Assembly (NCBI GenBank): GCA_035048485.1
Contig: CM068585.1
Coordinates: forward strand, 15,977,501 to 16,041,500
Direction: 5' to 3'
DNA length: 64,000 nt
From: Pteria penguin
Taxonomy: Eukaryota; Mollusca; Bivalvia; Pterioida; Pteriidae
Part shown: piece by piece, positions 36,474 through 42,415 of the stretch
Layout: every line of letters begins with the position of its first letter
Numbering within the stretch: the stretch's first letter is position 1
Translations under genes and position numbers: made by a program
Notes under the pieces: generated by a model
Seen by the model: only the letters and a program-made list of their open reading frames with translations
Told to the model about the DNA's origin: nothing
Databases searched by the model: none

Positions 36474-38133
36474 AGTGTAATTATTTTATTGCTGTTGTTA
36501 TTGTTGTTGTTACTGACATTTTTATTTCTTTTTTACTAGTGGTAGATAATTCGGTAAGTGCTCTTTTTATTATCTTCATTATCATTTATATCAGTAGACA
36601 AACTGTTTAATGGCTTTTGCATGTGATTTCTAATTACATGATACGAACTCAAACACCTTTGGAATTGACTGTTTTTGTTTATTTATCATTTTTGTCTCCA
36701 TGACTGTTTCGGATTAGACTTTATATATCGAGTCCTCGTTTTTAAGTAGTATAACTTGTCAAATTGGCATTTGACCAATCCGGATATTTTCCAAACCGAT
36801 AAACGAGTTCCGGCAAATCTTCTATGTATAACTACCACATAATACCTGTCTTATCTGTTCACTGTCTATAATGAACATCGTGTATATATTATACACGTAC
36901 ACCAAGGCGATACCTGTCCTATCTGGTCATTGTCTATTATGAAAATCGTGTATATATTATACACGTACACCAAGGTAATACCAATCTAAAACACTACACA
37001 AAAGAAGGCAGCCAGAGGCTTTTGGCATACTTGACAAATTTTCCTATTTCCTCCCTATTAATGACTATGAATCCGTCAATTTAATCACCAGCTTTTAGTT
37101 TGAATGCAATCAAATTTAAACTTCTATCATTGTCTTTCTCAAACGCTCGTAGGAATCGACGTATCTCAGTCGGTTAATGCTTGGCTCGTGACCGAGAGAT
37201 CCTAGTTCTAGTCCTGCTGTTGACTTGTTATTTGGATTAGAGAGTAAAAACTGAGGTCTCGTGTCAAAGGAGACATGGCATATAACAGATCCCTTACTGT
37301 TTTTTTTTTTGTGTGTGTCCCTTACATTGCATTAGGATGATATCACCATATAAGTGTACTTATCCTGATATGACGTGAAATTAGAATTAAACAGTTAAAA
37401 CTGTAAATATCTAATGCATGTATGAATATTGAATTCAAGAAATTTACTTGTACAGTCAAATCTGGTTAAAAGGCTACCTTGTGTTAGGCAATCCCGCGTG
37501 TTTAAGAACCATCTTTTTCTGTTATTACTAAATGTCTTTACAAAATTCATCTGTATTAAAATGTCACATGCCATAGGTGGTCGTTTTCCCACATTCTCTT
37601 TCATGACAGGTTTGACTGTACATGAGCTGTTTTGTATTCAAATTAGGAAAATAAGAAATAAGAGCTGAAAATGAAAAATTATAGTTGGAATTCGAAAGAG
37701 ACATCTCCGATTGTTGGCGTGGGATTAATCTCTCATACGAACATTATATTAGTATTTTGATATCAGTAGAATTAGTTAGTTAGATATTTTCATTACATAG
37801 GATTTAATGACATACTGGGGTATATAGTGAGTCATCAATAAGTTCCACACGGGGAAAGACAGAAGATCGGGTCCTATATGTAATTTTCTTACCCCGTATA
37901 AATCACAGTTCATGTTAATCAACTATACAGTGTGATAAATATTACGTATATGTACATGATTACAGAACTCGAACATTTTACCTATATTACTTGGAGTATT
38001 TGGTGGAATGGCTGTCCTAGCAACAACTGCTACCTGTTGCTGTTGGTGGTGTGCTGCAGCTGCAAAGAAGTCTAAAGAGAAGAAGAAAAAGCAGCCAATA
38101 AAGACACCTAACGTTGGACTTGATACGTTATAA
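7595..38133 (+). CDS. 13-exon gene for a 545-aa EGF-domain type I membrane protein (unrecognised family)
   Basis: Joined exons: 7595-7711, 13021-13292, 14166-14306, 18408-18543, 25676-25837, 30534-30697, 33028-33210, 34507-34547, 35007-35123, 36087-36170, 36277-36315, 36540-36553 and 37966-38133. Every intron is GT..AG, phases agree throughout, and the sum is 1638 nt with one stop. Residues 1-19 are a signal peptide (MNLTIAIVFLLFTLSFVSG). Residues 20-405 are an ectodomain with scattered cysteines and several N-glycosylation sites (NGT, NDS, NIT). Residues 406-444 and about 446-479 are six-cysteine EGF-like domains, the first opening DINDC (calcium-binding type). About 494-516 is a membrane span ending in CCCWWC. 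The tail is about 25 residues, rich in Lys. The ectodomain resembles, from memory, uncharacterised bivalve surface proteins whose repeats contain a VEDPDADTLRCR-like segment. Likely a cell-surface receptor or adhesion protein; ligand unknown. Introns are bloated with repeats. Confidence 0.85.
8533..9350 (-). pseudogene. Reverse transcriptase relic, copy B (Penelope-like, tentative)
   Basis: Minus-strand open stretch of 137 residues (8936-9349) with the RT box as YRYIEDL: the first catalytic Asp of the usual YIDD is changed to Glu. It ends with QGYICARLTSH. It keeps the 145-bp stretch that copy A lost, and has a short deletion where copies A and C read SSNIPS. The 3' terminus is the same as in copies A and C. 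It is inserted antisense in intron 1 and is 5' truncated. Confidence 0.8.
9465..9615 (+). repeat. 30-bp minisatellite, five copies
   Basis: The unit 'aattgatgttacaagtcgac' + 'atactgactt' is repeated five times with almost no change (last unit 'gacctaatt'). The flank at 9356-9415 has related broken pieces ('aacttgtcag', 'acttgtcaca'). The reverse-strand frame (IKSVCRLVTS repeated) is open only because 30 is a multiple of 3. Confidence 0.95.
12479..12878. mobile_element. 400-bp TIR element (MITE-like)
   Basis: Imperfect terminal inverted repeats of about 39 bp: the left end starts 'ggtctgaattcctcctat' and the right end is its reverse complement 'ataggaggaattcagacc'. There is no open frame inside. 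No clear target duplication was seen, so exact ends are uncertain. Confidence 0.6.
13021..13292 (+). CDS. Exon 2 of the EGF membrane protein gene
   Basis: Encodes residues 40-129 plus two bases of codon 130. It starts IRFTYRLVWEKGTGPCGQSC and ends in NGPFEV. Four cysteines (GPCGQSC and KCTSGC) lie in the first half. The donor is AC|GTATGA. The open frame continues 18 bases to a stop in the intron, so the exon end rests on phase agreement with exon 3. Confidence 0.8.
13293..14165 (+). other. Intron 2
   Basis: AT-rich. Near 13722-13780 the words 'cgcgatataactgaaatatt' and 'gaaagcgacataaatcgcc' look like the 3' tail of a mollusc SINE, truncated. No exon was seen. Confidence 0.6.
14166..14306 (+). 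CDS. Exon 3 of the EGF membrane protein gene
   Basis: Acceptor 'attcgtttgcag' ends at 14165. Codes for residues 130-176 and two bases of codon 177, starting (T)LDGIPWKVPTVVHNGTGR. Two N-glycosylation sites (NGT, NDS). Donor GG|GTAGAT at 14307. It is on the opposite strand to a spurious 68-residue open frame. Confidence 0.82.
15372..15466 (+). repeat. Degenerate (CAGA)n tract
   Basis: Many imperfect copies of CAGACAGA/CGGACAGA. Simple-sequence repeat without coding meaning. Confidence 0.9.
16152..17238. mobile_element. Foldback element with two near-identical 439-bp inverted arms
   Basis: Left arm 16152-16590 and right arm 16800-17238 are reverse complements with only a few mismatches in 439 bp; a 209-bp spacer lies between. 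Outer ends are GGTCAAAG...CTTTGACC. Each arm also begins with GGTCAAAG and ends with CTTTGACC, so each could be a separate short TIR element. A 4-bp direct repeat AAGT flanks the whole (16148-16151, 17239-17242). The matching 82-residue frames on the two strands are by-products of the arms. It is located in intron 3 of the EGF gene. Confidence 0.85.
17270..18010 (+). pseudogene. LINE reverse transcriptase fragment (CR1/L2/Jockey-like)
   Basis: With frameshifts, the stretch reads like the RT core of a non-LTR retrotransposon: an H-S-T/IET-like start with LLKVHHDINVAMDKGCCAVL, then 'AFDVIDHE'-like codons at about 17590-17610, 'GVPQGSVLGP' at about 17750-17775, and the catalytic box as CYVDDTQLYVAI at about 17842-17876, followed by NWMSSSLLKLNQNKTELL. 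At least two frameshifts separate these blocks. It is 5' truncated, with no endonuclease, and ends in an A-run near 18012. Clade assignment is tentative. Confidence 0.8.
18408..18543 (+). CDS. Exon 4 of the EGF membrane protein gene
   Basis: Encodes G177-R222, starting IQFGCTVEIPFAVEDPDADT and ending VKINR. Acceptor 'tgaattatttgtgatag' ends at 18407; donor AGG|GTAAAT at 18544, phase 0. The EDPDAD acidic loop with four nearby cysteines (CR..ECGDAC) is the most recognisable segment of the ectodomain. Confidence 0.85.
18642..18712 (+). repeat. Two direct copies of a 35-bp segment
   Basis: 'aggatctcattagggtttcc' + 'cacggtggtaga' occurs twice in tandem just before the satellite. Confidence 0.9.
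18730..24585 (+). repeat. 79-bp satellite, about 74 units, with 21-unit higher-order structure
   Basis: The unit starts 'ggtaagatctcttactacag', passes 'atctggtaacttattctata' and ends 'cttgtgcac'; unit starts at 18805 and 18884 confirm a 79-bp period. Units are mostly over 95% alike. Diagnostic variants recur at exactly 1659 bp (21 units): 'gtaaacat' at 20893, 22552 and 24211; 'gggtttggtatcgcgg' at 21352 and 23011; 'ctggtca' at 20664 and 22323. The right half of the array is thus a 21-mer block present about 2.5 times, while the left third lacks it. It lies wholly inside intron 4. Confidence 0.97.
25676..25837 (+). CDS. Exon 5 of the EGF membrane protein gene
   Basis: 54 codons, phase 0 on both sides: residues 223-276, starting ETCTMSIAAKSSSGYVADRD and including YRLTIMVEDYPDY. 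Acceptor 'ttttcgtttatttag' ends at 25675; donor CAG|GTGCGT. Confidence 0.85.
26051..27010 (-). pseudogene. Mariner-type transposase relic, copy 1
   Basis: Minus strand. A transposon-end-like sequence 'tacgaggtatgataaaaaaa' at 26051 matches the ends of copy 2 (50946-51708). Upstream on the minus strand, broken frames match mariner order: a helix-turn-helix stretch around 26690-26850 (RRNLRDIAREV..GTVQ), then VSAIWVLR (about 26640-26670), then a degenerate EHAMDLPSHSPPKHSRKF (about 26480-26530), corresponding to the family's 'qWkhsdSPppkKfr' next to the second catalytic Asp. Many stops and frameshifts. The distal end may be the lone 'catacctcgta' at 29213-29223, which would mean later insertions split the element. 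Confidence 0.7.
27162..27397. mobile_element. 236-bp TIR element (MITE-like)
   Basis: Left end 'ttagggagcaaacatttaat' and right end 'aaatggttgctcccttaa' are imperfect inverted repeats that extend inward through G-rich/C-rich runs and 'agactttac'/'gtgaaagtct'. Inside there are homopolymer tracts of C and A. No coding content. Confidence 0.6.
27400..28075 (+). pseudogene. Reverse transcriptase relic, copy D (different subfamily)
   Basis: Frame from 27428 gives 118 residues starting MGTNCAPLLADVFLYYVGGY, the RT motif before the active site, then a catalytic box degraded to YFDDKLVI, then a THDDFRFPVRNFP block equivalent to DKRDDFNFAITNFPF of copies A-C. Stop at 27782; further similarity runs on in other frames to about 28075 ('VYNNMTW'-like codons). 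It is clearly more diverged from A-C than they are from each other. A C-run at 27630 is a likely slippage site. Confidence 0.75.
28220..28545 (+). repeat. Dispersed repeat, copy 1 (also 41095-41405)
   Basis: Aligns over about 320 bp with 41095-41405: shared words include 'ggcagagcac', 'catgtttatattttcatg', 'atggaggattaat', 'aaccggttaaccac' and 'gaccgtcctgagtcg'. A third, partial, inverted copy lies at 728-850. It is in intron 5 next to reverse-transcriptase copy D and could be its 3' region, but 41095 has no RT beside it. Confidence 0.7.
29922..29981 (+). repeat. (CT)n microsatellite
   Basis: About 30 perfect CT dinucleotides. Confidence 0.98.
30180..30267 (+). repeat. (AAT)n microsatellite
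   Basis: About 28 AAT triplets, with one break near 30241. Confidence 0.98.
30534..30697 (+). CDS. Exon 6 of the EGF membrane protein gene
   Basis: Residues 277-330 and two bases of codon 331: LTIRTITDNKECTYERGTFS, then a YPNHHDYFRFSY segment and an NIT glycosylation site. Acceptor 'taatttattttacag' ends at 30533; donor AA|GTAAGA. Confidence 0.85.
30698..33027 (+). other. Intron 6 (2.3 kb)
   Basis: AT-rich and without a recognised element. The 64-residue minus-strand frame at 31988-32182 lies in a less AT-rich patch but has no recognisable motif or splice context; I do not call it a gene. Confidence 0.6.
33028..33210 (+). CDS. Exon 7 of the EGF membrane protein gene
   Basis: Residues 331-391 plus two bases of codon 392: (N)NTDIMLSVPEGMSSVRLPDN, ending with DALFCAWARSPN. 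Acceptor 'atcttatttctgtag' ends at 33027; donor GG|GTATGT. Two overlapping open frames in this stretch differ; only the one starting MLSVPEG agrees in phase with both neighbours. Confidence 0.85.
33211..34506 (+). other. Intron 7 (1.3 kb)
   Basis: No element or exon recognised. The 151-residue frame running from 33048 into this intron is in the wrong phase. Confidence 0.6.
34507..34547 (+). CDS. Exon 8 of the EGF membrane protein gene (41 nt)
   Basis: Short exon: completes G392, then ITNGQLCYAGILF and the first base of D406. Acceptor 'ataattttcag' ends at 34506; donor TTTG|GTAAGT. It moves the phase from 2 to 1, matching the phase-1 EGF exons that follow. Confidence 0.78.
35007..35123 (+). 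CDS. Exon 9 of the EGF membrane protein gene: calcium-binding EGF-like domain
   Basis: A whole EGF-like domain in one phase 1-1 exon: DINDCQQTNQCKHNGTCMDL, then YGRFTCKCPHGYKPLDC. All six cysteines and the consensus for Asn hydroxylation/aromatic position are there; DINDC is the calcium-binding start. Donor CACA|GTAAGT. Confidence 0.92.
35124..36086 (+). other. Intron 9 (about 1 kb)
   Basis: AT-rich; nothing recognised. Confidence 0.6.
36087..36170 (+). CDS. Exon 10 of the EGF membrane protein gene: second EGF-like domain, first part
   Basis: Phase 1-1: (K)VTCADFPCKNNGTCVDTGTM then YICVCPK. Holds the first five cysteines of the second EGF-like domain; the sixth is in exon 11. Acceptor 'tattctgtcttcag' ends at 36086; donor AAAG|GTAAGT. 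Confidence 0.9.
36277..36315 (+). CDS. Exon 11 of the EGF membrane protein gene: end of second EGF-like domain
   Basis: 39 nt, phase 1-1: (G)YTGLDCENLSHI. Supplies the last EGF cysteine. Acceptor 'actgtttacag' ends at 36276; donor TAG|GTAAGC. The domain is split by a 106-bp intron. Confidence 0.85.
   Translation, partial: VTQGWIVKIYRI
36316..36539 (+). other. Intron 11 with CTA/CTG triplet repeat
   Basis: Contains (CTA)n(CTG)n at 36411-36474, then GTT/GTTATT triplets up to the acceptor 'ttcttttttactag' ending at 36539. Confidence 0.75.
36411..36474 (+). repeat. (CTA)n(CTG)n compound microsatellite
   Basis: About 10 CTA triplets run straight into about 10 CTG triplets. Confidence 0.98.
36540..36553 (+). 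CDS. Exon 12 of the EGF membrane protein gene: 14-nt microexon
   Basis: Acceptor ttttttactag|TG and donor TCG|GTAAGT bound 14 nt that complete V486 and give VDNS. It is needed for frame: exon 11 ends in phase 1 and exon 13 starts in phase 0. It joins the EGF region to the juxtamembrane segment. The call rests on splice consensus and phase only. Confidence 0.65.
36842..36980 (+). repeat. Two tandem 68-bp copies, each with a 19-bp palindrome
   Basis: Each copy reads 'ataccgtcytatctg..cattgtctat' and ends 'cgtgtatatattatacacg' + 'tacaccaagg'. The palindrome CGTGTATATATTATACACG could extrude as a hairpin. Confidence 0.85.
37148..37390 (+). mobile_element. Degenerate tRNA-derived SINE (same family as 63468-63743)
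   Basis: Tracks the intact copy: 'ggctcgtgaccgagagatcc' (tRNA-like part), 'ggattagagagtaaaaactg', 'ggtctcgtgtcaaaggagac' and 'atggcatataacagatccct', ending 'gatatgacgtgaaatt'. The B box is damaged (AGTTCTAGTCC). Confidence 0.75.
37966..38133 (+). CDS. Exon 13 of the EGF membrane protein gene: membrane span, tail and stop
   Basis: Residues 491-545. NSNILPILLGVFGGMAVLAT leads a single membrane span that ends TATCCCWWC, followed by AAAAKKSKEKKKKQPIK and the C-terminus TPNVGLDTL. The Cys/Trp cluster at the inner face could be palmitoylated; this is inference. Acceptor 'atgtacatgattacag' ends at 37965; stop TAA 38131-38133. Confidence 0.9.
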   Translation, partial: NSNILPILLGVFGGMAVLATTATCCCWWCAAAAKKSKEKKKKQPIKTPNVGLDTL

Positions 38134-38340
38134 AACTGTCGTCCTTCATTGATTACAATTTAGGTCAAAACAAATTGCATTTTGAAATAATTAAAGCATA
38201 ATTACCTTGATTGATACATGTATGGCGTCTATGTGTCTGTTGTGGTTCATTTTGCTTATCCGTTTGTATGTGTAAGTATTTCGTTATGCACTAACTTCAC
38301 ATGGAATTTGAAAGCAGGTCATATCGTGTATATTAATAAA
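38134..38340 (+). other. Probable 3' UTR of the EGF membrane protein gene
   Basis: AATAAA at 38335-38340 ('attaataaatatt') is the first canonical polyadenylation signal after the stop codon; an AATTAAAG variant lies near 38190. Confidence 0.45.
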
Positions 38341-39253
38341 TATTAGAAAACTATGCGTATAAATTTAGTGTTCCATATGTGCATATCTGCAACTTATGTA
38401 TCATCATCATCTCATTAGATGGCAGGGCTCATAATGTGTACGCAGTAATACAGTGTCTTCCCTGTAAGTTGGGAGGTATGGTCAATATTACGTACTTATT
38501 TGATAAAACATTGTTTTCAAGGTAATTTGAAGGTATTGTCAGTATTATGTACACATTAAATAACACATTGTCTTCACAGTACGTTGGAAGGTAAGATTCA
38601 TAATGTGTACTCAGTTGATTATGCTTTATCTTCTTAGGGATTTCCACAGCTGCGATCTGAAGCACCACTAAAAAGAAATACGTTCTCGAAATGCCCGTAT
38701 GCTGCACTAAATTATCATATGTATATAATTCTTTGTATTTATTTAATTTTGCCTGTGGTAGATTTTCGGCCTATCAAAGTCGGGTCTGTCGTCCTTTCAT
38801 TCATACACGAAAATTGAAATGTAGTTTAAAATCAACTGGCCACAAGAACTTTATCTGTATCCATCTCGAAATTCGAACGCTAATACTTAAATTCAACGGC
38901 AGGAACAACCTATATGGATAACCTCATTGGACTTACACGACATTAATTAATGCTAAATAGGCAATAAGATTATGGTTGTCAACTGTGCTAAATGAAAATA
39001 GGAATCAAGAAACGAATATGAGATCAAGTGCCAAGAGTGGGTATAAGGTCATTTAAGCGGCTATTTCTCGATTATAACTAACACCATACAGTTCAGTTCA
39101 TTTCAGTAAATTACAGCCCACCAAACCAACAAGACCTTCAGTTTGTCACAAGTTTATTATTGTCTTTTTTATCAGAATTTAAATTTAAAATCCAACTAAA
39201 ACCGCACTGTTTCCATTATACTCAGTAATCAACATATTTGCCAACACATAAAG
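38341..39253. other. Intergenic DNA with a diverged ~57-bp tandem repeat
   Basis: About 38430-38635 holds three and a half diverged units of about 57 bp ('gtgtacgcagtaatacagtg', 'cgtacttatttgataaaaca', 'tgtacacattaaataacaca', each followed by a 'tcttc..gtaagttggaaggta'-like part). The rest shows nothing. Confidence 0.55.
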
Positions 39254-39955
39254 AATAAATATAGAACATATATACCTTTTAATTTTGTGCACCATATGCG
39301 CATTTCGACAACTTATGTCTCTTCAGTGATGCTCGTGGCCAAATGATTGGAATTCTAAAAATTTATAAAAATATGAAGAGCAGTGTTGAAGCCAAAATGA
39401 CCGAAAAGTAAACCAAAGAATCTATCTAAGGACAGAGCTATGCATGAGGGAGATACCCGTAGTTTTAGAGTGATTTATTTAATTTGACGACTGAAAATTT
39501 GTAGTATATATATTTAATGTCAGTACAAAAGCACTGAAAACTAGACTTATGATGCCCTCGGGGACTATCAGTCCACCAGCAGTGACACCGGCCTAGTGGT
39601 TATAATAGATATAGAACATATATACCTTTTAATTTTTTTTTTTTTGCACCATATGCGCATTTCGACAACTTATGTCTCTTCAGTGATGCTCGTGGCCAAA
39701 TGATTGGAACTCTAAAAATTTATAAAAATATGAAGAGCAGTGTTGAAGCCAAAATGACCGAAAAGTAAACCAAAGAATCTATCTAAGGACAGAGCTATGC
39801 ATGAGGGAGATACTCCTTAGTTTTAGAGTGATTTATTTAATTTGACGACTGAAATTTTGTAGTATATATATTTAATGTCAATACAAAAGCACTGAAAACT
39901 AGACTTATGATGCCCTCGGGAACTATCAGTCCACCAGCAGTGATACCGGCCTCAT
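39254..39955 (+). repeat. Dispersed bivalve-type repeat, two tandem 350-bp copies
   Basis: Second cluster of the unit seen at 1679-2395. The two copies (from 39254 and about 39604) are about 97% alike over their length, closer to each other than to the first cluster. The second has a T-run expanded to about 13. Confidence 0.9.
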
Positions 39956-40267
39956 GTACAAAGAACACATCAGAATTTCCCCTTTTTCAGAGATGACATC
40001 TAAAATTGATAGAATGTCTGCGTATAGATAGTGTACATTAAAATTGACGTTAAAAATTACCATCAAGAATGTCTAAAAATGAGAAAGTAAGGGAAGTGTT
40101 ATTGTACGTATTCTTGTTCGGGTCTTTTTCTATCTGTTGCTAAAGAACTTCAACGGCGGAAGAAATAGAGTTAGCTCCTTAAATACGCGAAAACGAATAT
40201 TGGACGAGCCTACATCGCACATGGCCATCCTCAGTAAGGAATAGGTGGAAAGAGTCAAGTCAGAGGC

Positions 40268-40304
<37 letters not shown>

Positions 40305-41094
40305 ATATATAGACAAACACGGTTGAATCATATCTAATGGTATGTAATATGTGGAAAGAGTTCAATCAGAGGCGATGTATATAGACAAACAGGATTGAAT
40401 CCAGACTCGGAAAGTACGATTCATTGTCAAAGGGCAACATTCCACGGTATATAATACAGTTTATGTACAATACTGAAATAGGACGATTAATCAAAATGAC
40501 CTCACTTAAATGGTGTCGCCAACTTGTTAACTGGTGCACTGTCCCACTTACCACCAAGGCGGTATAGGAAAATCATACAAATAAAAATTCATATATAATC
40601 ATCCATAAAAAAAACCCCCAAGGATCAACAGATTACTCAAATTCCACATTAGTTTTAACTCTGCTCTTCAAATATTTATATATTACTAAAATTGCAATCA
40701 TTCGGCCATGAACATCAATGAAGAGACATAGTTATGCGCATCTGGTGCCCAAAATTATAACGTATATATGCTCTCATATTTATTACAACTGAACTTTTTC
40801 AATAAACAACGCAAATAGTCCGTTGAATTGTTGTTAATGTTGGATTATATAAAAGTACTTATTTGTGTAATTTTCTTGTACGACTTTTGGTGGTAAATGG
40901 GAACGTGAAACAGTTAACCGGTTGGCGACATCATTTGAGTGACAGTGCAGGTAATATTGAGATGGCAAATAGAATATCATGATGTCAAAATGTACAATTT
41001 ACTATCTGCCTATTTTGATCGAAAACAAAAAGATGTCAAGCATTACACAAATATAATGTTTTGATTGTCAAATAAATACGTAACTGTTTACTGG
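39956..41094. other. Intergenic, repeat debris with inverted ends
   Basis: (AT)n at 40267-40311. About 40490-40560 and 40890-40950 are inverted relative to each other ('aaatggtgtcgccaac' vs 'gttggcgacatcattt', 'cccacttaccacc' vs 'ggtggtaaatggg'), bracketing a minus-strand fragment of the dispersed repeat (about 40660-40785). This looks like a TIR element of about 460 bp with the repeat inside. No gene. Confidence 0.55.
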
Positions 41095-41405
41095 CAGAGC
41101 ACGGTTTATCATGTTGATGTCGCATATATTTTTATACCATTATGTGTTTTACAATACCTTACGTGTTTATATTTTTATGACCTCTCAATATGCGATACCT
41201 GTTGACCCTTGTTCTTTACATGGAGGATTATTTATAAATTTTTAAATGTACGTCTTTTGATTGTTCTGCTGTTACGGTGAGTGGGAAGGTGGGCCCATAA
41301 ACCGGTTAACCACACCATTTGTTTGGCTTTTGTCAAATTAAATGACCGTCCTAAGTCGGTATCGTAATTGCACTACAATCAAATATTTTTGTAATGTGTT
41401 AAATG
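41095..41405 (+). repeat. Dispersed repeat, copy 2 (matches 28220-28545)
   Basis: See 28220. It is followed at 41434-41490 by 'tatagctccatggtgacttc' + 'tgccacataactgagccggt', a 55-bp block that also occurs twice inside the 57-bp repeat array (61063, 61671). Confidence 0.7.
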
Positions 41406-41490
41406 TTCTATTATATTATTTATATTCATGTATTGTATAGCTCCATGGTGACTTCTGCCACATAACTGAGCCGGTAACTCCTCTTTTTTC

Positions 41491-42099
41491 TTTGATGTCA
41501 CAAATTCTATTTCGATTCTGAATGTTTATGAATTCTCAAATGGGGTCACTTATCTTTGCAAATCAACACTTATATAAATATTTCTCATAGATAAGCAATT
41601 ATACTTGATGAACTAAAATGATAAAAAACACACGAATTCAAAATTGCTTTTATCAACGTCTTTCTCAGTGAATTATTTACTAAGTGACAGTTAGTTTGGT
41701 CTTTAGAATTATCCAAACCTTTATATATAATTTTAATACGAACTCTTTGTAATAAATATCTTTCATTTTAATCCTTCAAAGAAAAAACTTCATTTAAATA
41801 GTCATTTTTCTACATTTTATAACTTTAAGGTAGTCTAAACATATTCATATCGTATAGCTCTGGGACCTGTTTTGCTGAAGAAATTAAGTTATAAATAGTT
41901 GATAACACAATAAACGTAGATATTTTCAGAAATCACTAATGTTTTGCATGAATGTCTTCAGTTGTGCTGTACACTTTTATATCAACTGAGGTGTCTAAAA
42001 TTTAGGAGTTGTCGATATTTCTTTAGTACGACAGATACCTGGTTTAAGACGACAATTGTTTTTATCAGCTGGAAAATCACTAGAAATTAATCGGTAGGG
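41491..42099. other. Intergenic DNA upstream of the PAN/WSC gene
   Basis: AT-rich. The tract 'aattgtttttatcag' ending about 42068 resembles a splice acceptor, so a 5' noncoding exon could lie upstream. No TATA box stands out. Confidence 0.4.
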
Positions 42100-42415
42100 A
42101 TGTCTGATGTGAAGAAGCTGTGTTGCGGAATGTGTTACACTTTCGCTCTATGTTTATATGCCTTTACTACAAATACGGCAGCTACTTCATCAGCGTCAAT
42201 ACTGAGATTAGTATCGAAGAATTACCGAAACAATGGTAACATTTTGAACGAATACACTGTCCCCAGTCTAGTCATCTGTGGACTTTATTGTTACAGACAG
42301 AAGACTTGTCGGTCTTTATCATATAACAAAGCGGATGGGTCATGCATACTTCACGATACATGTCCTGAGAAATTTTCAATGGAAAACATTCCTTCTCCTG
42401 AATGGTCAATTTACA
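42100..42415 (+). CDS. Exon 1 of the PAN/WSC gene
   Basis: Starts at ATG 42100, 105 codons plus one base; donor TACA|GTAAGT at 42416 is a perfect consensus. Contains the signal peptide and the PAN/Apple-like module with cysteines at CGLYC, KTC, SC and TC. Confidence 0.8.

Larger units (their letters stand above)
36554..37965 (+). other. Intron 12 (1.4 kb)
   Basis: Contains a two-copy tandem duplication at about 36842-36980 and a degenerate SINE at about 37148-37390. The remainder to 37965 is unremarkable. Confidence 0.65.
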
